Shown piece by piece: positions 1-10,583 of a DNA stretch of 64,000 nucleotides. The first letter of the stretch is position 1. Each line of letters begins with the position of its first letter. The DNA comes from Prauserella marina (GTDB lineage Bacteria > Actinomycetota > Actinomycetes > Mycobacteriales > Pseudonocardiaceae): the NCBI RefSeq assembly GCF_002240355.1, contig NZ_CP016353.1:4751001-4815000 (forward strand). Direction: 5' to 3'. Both the position numbers and the translations under genes were made by a program. The notes beneath the pieces are model-generated. The model was not told where the DNA came from. It did not search any database and saw only the letters and a list, made by a program, of their open reading frames with translations.

Positions 1-301
1 CGTCACCGACGTCGAGAGCTGGCTCGGCACGGCCGAGGCGCCGGAGCCGTATCTGCAGAACACCCTGTACACCAAGGTGGTGCTGGCGCTGCTTTCCGGC
101 CGCAGCGCCAACGACGTGCTGGACACCCAGCGCTCGGCCCACCTCACCGTCATGCGCGACCTCACGAAGCGCAAGACCAGCGGCGATCTCGCCGACCAGT
201 TGATTTGCGACCACGCCCTCTTTCACCTTGAGGCCGACCTGCGGTGGCTCGAACTCACCGCGGCGAGGCTCGACGCACTCGCGGAGGTAGTGCGCTCATG
301 A
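1..301 (+). CDS. PadR-family transcriptional regulator, C-terminal part
   Basis: Open from the left edge of the window (reading frame from base 2) to a TGA at 299-301, so the N-terminal winged helix lies outside. The visible ~99 residues run from VTDVESWL through the C-terminal helical dimerisation region (HLTVMRDLTKRK, then a stretch ending in LTAARLDALAEVVRS), a layout typical of the Vir-type C-terminal domain of PadR repressors. The stop overlaps the ATG of the ABC ATPase by four bases (ATGA), so the three genes form one translationally coupled operon. PadR proteins next to ATPase/FtsX pairs usually repress that transporter; that role here is inferred. The family assignment rests only on the C-terminal half. 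Confidence 0.7.
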   Translation, partial: VTDVESWLGTAEAPEPYLQNTLYTKVVLALLSGRSANDVLDTQRSAHLTVMRDLTKRKTSGDLADQLICDHALFHLEADLRWLELTAARLDALAEVVRS

Positions 302-978
302 CCGAACCATTGCTCGTCGGACGCGACCTACACAAGGCGTTCGGGCAGACGGAAGCCCTGCGCGGCGCGGACGTGTCCGTGCGTGCGGGAGAGGTGCTCG
401 CCATCATGGGCCCCTCCGGATCCGGCAAGTCCACCCTGCTGCACTGCCTCGCGGGCATCGTGCGGCCGGATTCCGGCTCGATCCAGTATCAGGGCGGCGA
501 CCTCGTCGCCATGGACGACGCACGCCGCAGCGCGCTGCGCAGAACCGATTTCGGGTTCGTCTTCCAATTCGGACAGTTGGTGCCCGAACTGACGTGCCTT
601 GAGAACGTCGCGCTACCGCTGCGGTTGAACGGAGTCAAGCGCAAGCCGGCCGAGACGAAGGCGCGCCAGTGGCTCGACCGGCTCGAAGTCGGCGACCTCG
701 GCGCCCGCAGGCCCGGCGACGTCTCGGGAGGGCAAGGCCAGCGCGTCGCCGTGGCGAGGGCGCTGGTGGCCGACCCGAAGGTGGTGTTCGCCGACGAACC
801 GACCGGCGCGCTCGACTCGCTCAACGGCGAGACCGTCATGCGACTGCTCACCGAGGCCGCGCGCGGAACGAACGCGGCGGTCGTGCTCGTCACCCACGAA
901 GCGAGGGTCGCCGCGCACTCCGACAGGGAGATCGTCGTCCGTGACGGCCGGGCAACCGACCGAGAGCTGGTGGCATGA
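298..978 (+). CDS. ABC transporter ATP-binding protein (LolD/MacB-like)
   Basis: A 226-residue ATPase. Visible motifs are Walker A GPSGSGKST near residue 40, Q-loop FVFQFGQ, signature SGGQGQRVAVARAL near residue 145, Walker B VVFADEPTGALDS and an H-loop VTHE. The DEPTGALDS form is typical of ATPases partnering FtsX/MacB-type permeases that extrude lipids, peptides or antibiotics, or act mechanically on the envelope. I start at ATG 298, which overlaps the PadR stop; an upstream in-frame ATG at 244 would add 18 unrelated residues inside the PadR gene. Its own TGA overlaps the ATG of the permease, so the two subunits are made in equal amounts. The substrate cannot be read from sequence. Confidence 0.93.
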   Translation: MTEPLLVGRDLHKAFGQTEALRGADVSVRAGEVLAIMGPSGSGKSTLLHCLAGIVRPDSGSIQYQGGDLVAMDDARRSALRRTDFGFVFQFGQLVPELTCLENVALPLRLNGVKRKPAETKARQWLDRLEVGDLGARRPGDVSGGQGQRVAVARALVADPKVVFADEPTGALDSLNGETVMRLLTEAARGTNAAVVLVTHEARVAAHSDREIVVRDGRATDRELVA

Positions 979-3293
979 TCCGCGATCTTCTGCTGGGGCT
1001 CCGGCTGGCCGTCGGGGGCGGCCGGATCTCGGGGCAGGCGCTGCTGCGCCTGCTCATGACCACGCTGGGCGTCGCGCTGGTCGTCGCCGTGCTGCTGCCC
1101 GCGGCCTCGATCAACACCATGGTGGGCAAGCAGTCCGAACGCTCCGAGGCGCAGACGGCCACGGCCGAGCCACAACCCGGCGCCGATCCGCTGTACCGCC
1201 TGCACTGGTTCATCGACTCCGGCGACGACTACCTCCAGGCCACCGTCCTCGCGCCTGGCGGACCGAACGCCCCCGTTCCGCCGGGACTGGACCGTCTCCC
1301 GGCTCAGGGCGAGGTCGTCGTCTCACCGGCCGCCGCCGATTTTCTCGACTCGGAGGCGGGCGCTTCGACAAGGGCCCGCATCGGCGGCACCATCGTCGGC
1401 GAGGTCGGCAAACCGGGCCTTGTCAAGGCGGGCGACCGGGTCGTGTTCGTCGGCGCATCCGCCGATCAGATCAAGGACGAGAGCTACACCGAGACCGTCT
1501 ACGGGTTCGGCATCCCGCCGAGCGAAAGCAGCGGCGGCGGCATCGACATCGTCACGATGGCGCTTGTCGCGCCGATCGCCGCGGTGCTTCTCGTGCCCCT
1601 GCTGATCTTCGTCACCACGGCGTCGCGCATGGGCGCGGCCCAACGCGAACGCAGGCTCGCCGCGTTGCGGCTGCTGGGCGTCAGCGGGAGGCAGGTCCGC
1701 AGGGTCGCCGCCGCGGAATCGCTGGTCGGCGCGCTGGCGGGGCTGCTGCTCGGGGGTGCGCTGTTCCTGGCGCTGCGGCCGTTGGTCGGCAAACTCGACC
1801 TGTTCGGTCTTCGCTTCTTCCCCGAGGATTTCGTTCCCTCGTGGCAACTGGTCGTGTTCATCGCATTGCTGGTGCCGGGACTCGCCGTCGGCGCGGCGAT
1901 CTTCGGACTGCGGCGCACCATCGTCGAACCACTCGGCGTCGTACGGCACGGCAAGGCTTCCCAGCGGCGGATGTGGTGGCGCTGGGCGATCGCGATCGCG
2001 GGCGCGCTGATGATGGGCGCCACGCTGTTGGCGGAAGAGCGATCGAACGCGACGACCGTCGGGCTCGCGCTGTCGGCGGGAAGCACGCTGTTGCTGGTCG
2101 GGGTCGCCGCGCTGCTTCCGTGGGCCGTCGAAAAGATCGTGGCCAGGATCAGCGGCGGCTCCCCGTCCTGGCAGCTCGCCGTACGCAGGCTCCAGCTCGA
2201 AAGCGGCACGGCGAGCAGGGTGGTTTCCGGTCTCGTCGTCGTGCTGGCCGGTGCCATTCTCATCCAGACGATGGTCGGCGCCATCAGCACGACGGATCCG
2301 GAGGGCAGCACATGGCAGCCGGAACAACCGGTCGCCGCCCAGCTTCAGGGCGACCGGCTCCCCGAGGCCGAAGAGTTGCTGGCCGAGGAACCTCGCGTCT
2401 CCGCGGTACACCAGATCACGGCGACGACGCTGAACAAGGCGGAGGGCGGCCACGCACGCGGCTGGACGGTGCTGATCGGTGACTGCGCGGCGCTGGCGAC
2501 GAGGGCCGAACTCGGTAGTTGTTCCGACGGCGACGTGTTCGCGGTCGGCGCTGGCTCTCGTGAACCCGAACCGACGGCGGCCGAGGAGGGCGAGTCCGCT
2601 CGCTTCATATCCTATCTGGAGGGTGAGCCGCTGCTCGGTCCAGAGTGGACGATCCCGGCCGGGGTCACGCGAATTCCCGCCGACGAGGCGGTCCGTGAGG
2701 TGTCGTCGACTCTGCTGATCACGCCTGGCGCGCTCGGCGGGATACAGCCGCCGGACACTCAGGACATGCTGTTCGTGACCGGAACCGGTGACAGCAAGGC
2801 GATCTTCGAGGCGGCAGCCGTTGCGGTCAGTCCGCTTGGCTGGTCCCTCGATGTCTGGCCTCCATTGGGAATGTACGAGTCGGACCGGCTCGACGAGACG
2901 ACGGCGACGATGCGGGGCCTGATGCTCACCGCTTCGCTGTTCGTGCTGGCTGTCGCCGCGCTGTCGCTGTTGATGCTCTCGATCGAACAGATTACCGAGC
3001 GGCGCCGTCCACTGGCCGCGCTTTCGGCGGCAGGGGTCCCGCTGTCGGTTCTGGCGCGGGGGTCCTTGTGGCAGATCGCGATCCCGGTCGGCGTCGGGGT
3101 GGTACTCGCGGTCGTCGCGGGTATCGGCATCACCCTGCCTACCCTGCGCTACGCGGGGCTTGATCTGAGCCTCGACATCGGGCTCATCGGGGTGGTGTGC
3201 GGCGCGGCGATAATGGCCGTGCTGGTGACGACGGTGCTGACCCTTCCGCTGCTGCGCCAGGTGACCAAACTGGACAGTCTGAGGGCCGAGTAG
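975..3293 (+). CDS. FtsX-like ABC transporter permease
   Basis: A 772-residue membrane protein with one N-terminal membrane segment (residues ~20-45), a long extracytoplasmic stretch, then a first FtsX-type helix block (about 190-330), more helices at ~335-385, a second extracellular region and a final three-helix FtsX block (about 655-760, with LLMLSIEQITERRRPLAALSAAG, a typical coupling-helix region, in between). This duplicated arrangement is the usual MacB/LolCE-like permease fold. It starts at ATG 975 overlapping the ATPase stop. Together with the upstream ATPase it probably forms an exporter regulated by the PadR protein. The cargo is unknown. Confidence 0.9.
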   Translation: MIRDLLLGLRLAVGGGRISGQALLRLLMTTLGVALVVAVLLPAASINTMVGKQSERSEAQTATAEPQPGADPLYRLHWFIDSGDDYLQATVLAPGGPNAPVPPGLDRLPAQGEVVVSPAAADFLDSEAGASTRARIGGTIVGEVGKPGLVKAGDRVVFVGASADQIKDESYTETVYGFGIPPSESSGGGIDIVTMALVAPIAAVLLVPLLIFVTTASRMGAAQRERRLAALRLLGVSGRQVRRVAAAESLVGALAGLLLGGALFLALRPLVGKLDLFGLRFFPEDFVPSWQLVVFIALLVPGLAVGAAIFGLRRTIVEPLGVVRHGKASQRRMWWRWAIAIAGALMMGATLLAEERSNATTVGLALSAGSTLLLVGVAALLPWAVEKIVARISGGSPSWQLAVRRLQLESGTASRVVSGLVVVLAGAILIQTMVGAISTTDPEGSTWQPEQPVAAQLQGDRLPEAEELLAEEPRVSAVHQITATTLNKAEGGHARGWTVLIGDCAALATRAELGSCSDGDVFAVGAGSREPEPTAAEEGESARFISYLEGEPLLGPEWTIPAGVTRIPADEAVREVSSTLLITPGALGGIQPPDTQDMLFVTGTGDSKAIFEAAAVAVSPLGWSLDVWPPLGMYESDRLDETTATMRGLMLTASLFVLAVAALSLLMLSIEQITERRRPLAALSAAGVPLSVLARGSLWQIAIPVGVGVVLAVVAGIGITLPTLRYAGLDLSLDIGLIGVVCGAAIMAVLVTTVLTLPLLRQVTKLDSLRAE

Positions 3294-3342
3294 CCGGTAG
3301 GGGCGGTGCGGTGGCGGTGCGGTGGCGGCGGGGCCTCCGCAC

Positions 3343-3840
3343 CGCCAGTTCCGCGTTCAGGGCGGCGAGATCTGCGTCCGGGACGGCGAGATCTGCACAC
3401 GGGGCGGCGAGATGCGCGTTCGCGGGCTCGGCACCCGAGCAGTCCGCCTGTACCGCCAGGTTGGCCCGCGCATGCTTACGCGGCAGGCGTTCGGCGCGAA
3501 ACACGTGGAGTTGCTGACGAAGCGCGGCGGGCAGACTGCCGCCGCTGTCCGGTGCCGTCGCGGCGTCGCCGCCGCTGTCCGGGCTGCCGCTGTCCGGTGC
3601 CGTCGCTGTCCGGGCTGCCGAGATTCCCCGGTGCGGATCTCGGCGACCCGAGCGCGGATCTCACCGACCTGGGTGCGGATCTCGGCAGCGCGAGCGCGGA
3701 TCTCACCGGCGCGGGTGCGGATCTCGGCAGCGCGAGCGCGGATCTCACCGGCGCGGGTGCGGATCTCGGCAGCGCGAGCGCGGATCTCGCCGACCTGGGT
3801 GCGGATCTCGGCGGCGCGGGCGGGGGACTCGCGCGGTCGG
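3343..3840. repeat. Composite 21-bp repeat element, copy 1 (inverted and direct arrays)
   Basis: No convincing gene lies between the permease stop and furA. Instead there are units of exactly 21 bp. Three units carrying GGCGAGATCTGC begin at 3364, 3385 and 3406 (a degenerate fourth at about 3343). Nine units in the opposite orientation, each opening GCGGATCTC, begin at 3633 and then every 21 bp to 3801, followed by a closing block GGGGGACTCGCG at 3822. Units alternate between two types (ending CGAGC and CGGGT), giving a 42-bp super-period. Between the arrays lie GC-rich CCGCTGTCCGG-type short repeats and a motif ACACGTGGAGTTGCTGACG at 3501-3519. The same order of parts recurs near 59.8-60.1 kb. 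Several frames stay open across the arrays only because 21 is divisible by three. Confidence 0.85.
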
Positions 3841-3917
3841 CACCTGCCTGTCAGCTTGGCGTGCTCCCAGCACTGCGTGCTAATTTTCGCGTCACCCTCG
3901 ACACACACCCGATCCAA

Positions 3918-3937
3918 TCTTGATTGATTCCAGAAAA
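3918..3937 (+). promoter_or_regulatory. Probable FurA operator/promoter region
   Basis: An AT-rich island (TCTTGATTGATTCCAGAAAA) lies 18 bases before the furA GTG in otherwise very GC-rich DNA. It closely resembles, from memory, the AT-rich FurA-bound sequence directly upstream of mycobacterial furA-katG. Autoregulation of furA-katG by FurA through this site is inferred from that resemblance. Confidence 0.6.
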
Positions 3938-3955
3938 TGCGGCACACTCCAGGGC

Positions 3956-6660
<2,705 letters not shown>

Positions 6661-6675
6661 TTCCGTTCGGGTGAT

Positions 6676-7104
6676 TCACGCCGAGCCCCGGTGTCCGGTA
6701 TGGACACCGGGGCTCGGCTTTTCCGGCAGCCGCAAGGCGAGCAGGAGCAGACCGGACGGCAACGCGACCGCGAGGAAGAGCGCGGTCAGCAGCAGCGCGG
6801 CCGTCGATGGCGCGAGGTGGCCGATCATCGAGATGTGGACGACGAGGTGCGGTACCGCCCAGGTCAGGTACATCACGAGCGCCGTGCGGGTCAGCCACGT
6901 CCGTGTCCGGAGCGTCGCCGCCCCGAGCACCACGGCGCTGGCGAGCGACATCGCGCCGTAGTCACGCATGAGATGTTCGTTGTAGGCCATCCCCATTCCC
7001 ACCACGTCGAGGGCGAAGAACCGCGCGGGCAGAACCAATGCCCACAGTCCGACGACGAGCTGGGTGGCGCAGAGGAATCCGAGCCCGAGCCTGAGCCATC
7101 GCAT
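6676..7104 (-). CDS. Small four-helix membrane protein, function unknown
   Basis: About 142 residues with four predicted membrane segments (residues ~5-28, 50-70, 75-95, 108-130). It begins at ATG 7104, sharing one base with the stop of the upstream NmrA-type gene (TGATG); a GTG one codon earlier is an equally possible start. The last ~17 codons are written by the stem of the strong hairpin that also serves as the katG terminator, so its C-terminus (from about SPGVHTG) is constrained by RNA structure. I do not recognise the family; the size and topology resemble small DUF4345/DoxX-like proteins. Co-expression with the reductase is likely from the overlap. Confidence 0.7.
   Translation of the reverse strand: MRWLRLGLGFLCATQLVVGLWALVLPARFFALDVVGMGMAYNEHLMRDYGAMSLASAVVLGAATLRTRTWLTRTALVMYLTWAVPHLVVHISMIGHLAPSTAALLLTALFLAVALPSGLLLLALRLPEKPSPGVHTGHRGSA
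6680..6722. terminator. Strong hairpin terminator after katG
   Basis: A perfect 17-bp stem (6680-6696 with 6702-6718), five-base loop GGTAT and a following TTTTCC on the plus strand. It sits 20 bases after the katG stop and inside the 3' end of the convergent minus-strand gene, so it is an intrinsic terminator for katG. Confidence 0.88.
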
Positions 7105-7871
7105 CACAGCGCCCCCGATCCCGCTCCGGCGAGGAAATCGGCGAACGTGATGCGCCCCATCACGGCCGTATCGGCGAGATTGTGTCCCTCACGGAAGCCG
7201 CGCATGATCTTGCCAGGCAAGGGAATCGCGCTGACCGGCCGACGACGGCCCTTCGCCCTCAGGTAGTCGCGCGCCAGCCCCGCCGCGTCCCGCACCTCGG
7301 GGCCGCCGATGTCGGGCGCCCGGTTCGCCGGTGCGCCGGACACGATCGGCACCAGCGTCGCCGCGACCTCGGTGACGTCGACCGGCTGGAACCGCACGCC
7401 AGAGGGCACCAGGGTGACCGGCGACCAGCGCTGCGCGTGGAAGATCGCGGCGATCAGTTCGTGGAACTGGGTCGCGCGCACGATCGTCCACGGCAGACCC
7501 GAGCGTTCCACCAGCCGTTCGCAGGCGAGCTTGGTGCGGTAGTAGCCGAGCGGAATGTCCTCGACTCCGACGATCGACACGTACACCAGATGCGGCGTTC
7601 CGGTCCGTTTCGCCTCTTCCACGAGGTTGCCGGTCGCGGCGAGGTCCCCTCGCCCGTTGGTGGTCGCCAGGTGAATGACGACATCCGTTGCGGCCGTCAC
7701 ATCGGCGAGCCCGCCGGGCGCACGCAGGTCGCCTACCGCCCACCCCACCGGGCCGTGCTCGCGCCGCCGCCTGGTCAGCACCCGCACCGGGTGACCGGCA
7801 TCGAGCAACCGGGGCACCAGCACTCTCCCCAGCCTTCCGGTCCCGCCGGTGATCAGAATCCGTTTCGCCAT
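7104..7871 (-). CDS. NAD(P)-binding NmrA/atypical SDR-type protein
   Basis: 255 residues beginning MAKRILITGGTGRLGR, the GGxGxxG dinucleotide-binding motif of atypical short-chain reductases/NmrA-like proteins, followed by DVVIHLATTNG and VYVSIVGVEDIPLGYYRTKLACE, where Y..K keeps the spacing of the catalytic pair. C-terminal half has a variable substrate-binding lobe. Likely an oxidoreductase or redox sensor acting in the cytoplasm; substrate unknown. It lies about 0.5 kb from the ECF41 sigma factor gene, and ECF41 factors are classically encoded beside carboxymuconolactone decarboxylases, oxidoreductases or epimerases, so it may be that factor's target. Confidence 0.85.
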   Translation of the reverse strand: MAKRILITGGTGRLGRVLVPRLLDAGHPVRVLTRRRREHGPVGWAVGDLRAPGGLADVTAATDVVIHLATTNGRGDLAATGNLVEEAKRTGTPHLVYVSIVGVEDIPLGYYRTKLACERLVERSGLPWTIVRATQFHELIAAIFHAQRWSPVTLVPSGVRFQPVDVTEVAATLVPIVSGAPANRAPDIGGPEVRDAAGLARDYLRAKGRRRPVSAIPLPGKIMRGFREGHNLADTAVMGRITFADFLAGAGSGAL

Positions 7872-8119
7872 GTCTCGCTCCGTAGTGGCCGACCGTCGCC
7901 GTACACCTATAGGGACCGGGCGACTCCCCGAAACGTGACAGCCCGCCGGGTTACCATCGCCCGACTACCCACCTCGAACTTGGGGAATCATGCGCCCGCT
8001 ACCACCGTCCCCGACTTCCCGCTCCTCGCTCACAAGCACACGCACATCAGCGAACACATGACGAAGTACCGGCGTCCGGCGAACACGGCGCCCTCGTTCC
8101 GGTCGCTCAAGGAGCGCTG

Positions 8120-8386
8120 CTGATACCGCACCCGGACGAGTTGGCAGGCGCGTCCGAGCGCATCGTGAACGCGCTGGCCTTCGGTGCTTCCCCGTGGACG
8201 CGAAGCGGGCTGGTCGTGAACGGAACGACGCTGGAAGCCTGGAAGCTCCGGTTCACACGTCACCAGATCGCCGTGGCGAAGTTCGACAACGTCACGGTCG
8301 CGGTGATCCACAACAACCCGGAAGCCCGGACCCCCGAGCTTGTCTCGCTCCCCTCGGACGCGATCCGGAAGGCATGGGTCCGCTAG
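8120..8386 (+). CDS. Small hypothetical protein (~88 aa), start uncertain
   Basis: An open frame reading LIPHPDELAGASERIVNALAFG through to SDAIRKAWVR. An AAGGAG site at 8109-8114 points to a start near 8120, where the only candidate is a CTG; TTG at 8141 is the next accepted start but lies too far from the ribosome site. Codon usage is like its neighbours and the amino-acid composition looks like a real globular protein with strand-rich middle (VNGTTLEAWKLRF, VTVAVIHNN). A 21-codon frame (8058-8123, MTKYRRPANTAP...) ends just where this begins and could be a leader or a frameshifted N-terminus. Ends by overlapping the convergent sigma factor gene by four bases. No family recognised. Confidence 0.5.
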   Translation: MIPHPDELAGASERIVNALAFGASPWTRSGLVVNGTTLEAWKLRFTRHQIAVAKFDNVTVAVIHNNPEARTPELVSLPSDAIRKAWVR

Positions 8387-9303
8387 GACCCGAAACGTGA
8401 CAACGCGCCGAGCTGGGCGCCGAGGTAACGGAGTTTCACCGGGTCGGCGACGATGCGGATGATGGTGATCCGCTTCTCGCCGATCTCCGGCACAAGCACA
8501 CCGACCGGCTTCGACCCGGCCATGGCGAGAATCGCGGGCTCCCCGTTCACCTCGGCCACGGCGATCGTGAGTTCCTTGGCGTAGCGGCCGGTCACACTCG
8601 CCAGGTACCTGGCCACCTTCTCGGCGCCCCGCACCGGAATCCTGGCCACACCAGGCGTCTCGCCGCCATCGGCCACCGAGACGACATCCTCTGTGAGCAT
8701 GCGTTCGAGCTCAGCGAGATCGCCGCCGCGCGCTGCGGCGAGGAACCGCTCGACCAGCACCCGGTTCGCCTTCGAGTCACCAGCCCGCCGGGGCAGGGCC
8801 TCGGCCAGCCTTTTGCGTGCTCTGCTGTGCAGTTGCCGTGAGTTCTGCTCCGAGAGCCCGGCGAGTTCGGCGATCTCCCGGTGGCCGTAGCCGAACGCCT
8901 CTCGCAACACGAAGACGGCCCGCTCACCAGGCGAGAGCCGGTCGGCAAGCACCAGGAACGCCAGCGACACCGTGTCCCGCTGCTCCGCGGTCTCCACCGG
9001 GCCGAGAGCGCCGTCGGAGGTGAGCACCGGCTCGGGCAACGAGAATCCCGCCTGGCGCTCCCTACGGTGCCGGGCCGACGTGAGCCGGTTCAGGCACAGG
9101 TTGGTCGTGACCTTGACCAGCCACGCCGACGGCTCAGCCACCGATGCGGGCTCCGTGCGGTTCCACCGGAGGAACGTGTCCTGAACGACGTCCTCGGCAT
9201 CTGCCGCCGAACCGAGCATCCGGTAGGCGACCCCGAACAGCCGCCTCCGGTGTCGTTCGAACTCGAAGGCGGACGCGTCGTCCGCTCCGTTCCGCTCAGC
9301 CAT
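8383..9303 (-). CDS. ECF41/SigJ-type RNA polymerase sigma factor
   Basis: About 306 residues. Sigma-70 region 2 (FERHRRRLFGVAYRMLGSAADAEDVVQDTF) and region 4 (LSPGERAVFVLREAFGYGHREIAELAGLSEQNSRQLHSRARKRL, helix-turn-helix) are followed by a ~110-residue SnoaL/NTF2-like C-terminal domain. The interdomain LPEP, the DGG near residue 220 and the DPVKL near residue 290 match the motif positions known for ECF41 factors, whose C-terminal domain replaces an anti-sigma factor and controls activity. I start at ATG 9303 (behind GAG-rich sequence); an upstream in-frame ATG at 9369 adds 22 residues. No anti-sigma gene is adjacent, as expected. Confidence 0.9.
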   Translation of the reverse strand: MAERNGADDASAFEFERHRRRLFGVAYRMLGSAADAEDVVQDTFLRWNRTEPASVAEPSAWLVKVTTNLCLNRLTSARHRRERQAGFSLPEPVLTSDGALGPVETAEQRDTVSLAFLVLADRLSPGERAVFVLREAFGYGHREIAELAGLSEQNSRQLHSRARKRLAEALPRRAGDSKANRVLVERFLAAARGGDLAELERMLTEDVVSVADGGETPGVARIPVRGAEKVARYLASVTGRYAKELTIAVAEVNGEPAILAMAGSKPVGVLVPEIGEKRITIIRIVADPVKLRYLGAQLGALSRFGS

Positions 9304-9422
9304 CTCGCTCCACTCCGCACACTCCGCGTCCGGCAACGATGATCCAGCATCGGCGAAACGCCACGTCATCCGCTGTTACAGTGAGCCGGCTTTCGCACCG
9401 AGGACGTCTCCGGAGGCCGGTC

Positions 9423-10583
9423 ATGCCCCATCCCGCGCAACTCCCACTGTCCGGGGTGACCGTGGTCGCCGTGGAGCAGGCGGTCGCGGCGCCGCTCGCG
9501 ACCCGGCATCTCGCCGATCTCGGCGCACGGGTGATCAAGGTCGAAAGAGAACCCGGCGGCGATTTCGCGCGAGCCTACGACACCACGGTTCTCGGGCAGT
9601 CGAGTCACTTCATCTGGCTCAATCGCGGCAAGGAGAGCATCACTCTCGACCTGAAGTCCGAACGCGGCATCGACGTGCTGCGCGCGCTGCTTGCCAGGGC
9701 CGACGTCTTCGTGCAGAACCTCGCCCCCGGCGCGGCCGAGCGGATCGGCCTCGGCGCCGAGAGCCTGCTCGCCGACCATCCTCGGCTGATCGTGGCGAAC
9801 ATCAGCGGCTATGGGCCGACCGGTCCCTACCGGCACAAGAAAGCCTACGATCTGCTGTTGCAGTGCGAAACCGGCGTCGTGTCCATCACGGGAACACCGG
9901 AGGAACCGGCCAAGGCGGGCATCCCGGTCGCCGACATCGCAGCCGGGGTCTATGCCTACTCCGGCGTGCTGGCCGCGCTCTACGAGCGGGAACGCACCGG
10001 CGAAGGCCAGGTCGTCGAGATTTCCATGCTGGACGCGCTCAGTGAGTGGATGGGCTACCCCCGGTACTACAGCACCTACGGCGGGACACCACCCGCGCGC
10101 AGCGGTGCGCGGCACGCGGCGATCGCGCCGTACGGACCGTTCGCCACGAGTGACGGCCAGGTGTTCCTCGCCGTGCAGAACGAGCGCGAGTGGGGCGTGC
10201 TGTGCGAGAACATCCTGGGTGATCGCGGCCTCGCCGCCGATCCGCGCTTCGCGACCAATACCGAAAGGGTGGCCAACCGGGCCGCGCTCACCGCCCTCAT
10301 CGAGAACCGGCTCGCCGGGCGCACCACGAGCGAGGTGGAGACACTGCTCGACGAAGCCCGGATCGCCAACGCCCGCATGCGCGACGTGAACGACGCGGCG
10401 GTGCACCCGCAACTTCTCGCCCGCGACCGGATCCGTTCCGTCGGCACTCCCGAGGGCGAGGTGCGGACGCTGCGGCCTCCCATGCTCAACGACGACCGCG
10501 AGACGGCGCTCGGCCCGGTACCGGCGGCGGGAGCACACACCAAGTCCATTATGGACTGGCTGGGCTTCGGGGACGACGCCTGA
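9423..10583 (+). CDS. CaiB/BaiF family (class III) CoA-transferase
   Basis: 386 residues from ATG 9423, nine bases after GGAGG. The N-terminus LPLSGVTVVAVEQAVAAPLATRHLADLGARVIKVE is the family hallmark, and KAYDLLLQCETG holds the aspartate that forms the acyl-enzyme intermediate. FAGxGP-type segments (SGYGPTGPY) are also present. Family members move CoA between carboxylic acids such as formyl/oxalyl, carnitine, or succinyl/itaconate-type donors. No dedicated catabolic partner lies beside it, so the acids used are unknown. The 3' end overlaps the convergent MFS gene by 35 bases. The region just upstream is the divergent promoter shared with the sigma factor gene. Confidence 0.92.
   Translation: MPHPAQLPLSGVTVVAVEQAVAAPLATRHLADLGARVIKVEREPGGDFARAYDTTVLGQSSHFIWLNRGKESITLDLKSERGIDVLRALLARADVFVQNLAPGAAERIGLGAESLLADHPRLIVANISGYGPTGPYRHKKAYDLLLQCETGVVSITGTPEEPAKAGIPVADIAAGVYAYSGVLAALYERERTGEGQVVEISMLDALSEWMGYPRYYSTYGGTPPARSGARHAAIAPYGPFATSDGQVFLAVQNEREWGVLCENILGDRGLAADPRFATNTERVANRAALTALIENRLAGRTTSEVETLLDEARIANARMRDVNDAAVHPQLLARDRIRSVGTPEGEVRTLRPPMLNDDRETALGPVPAAGAHTKSIMDWLGFGDDA

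Noticed and set aside
3343-3840. CRISPR array
   Set aside because: The repeats are contiguous without spacers and occur in both orientations; no cas genes.
3920-3955. TTG start for furA giving a 155-residue protein
   Set aside because: It would turn the operator-like island into coding sequence; the Fur fold starts after GTG 3956.
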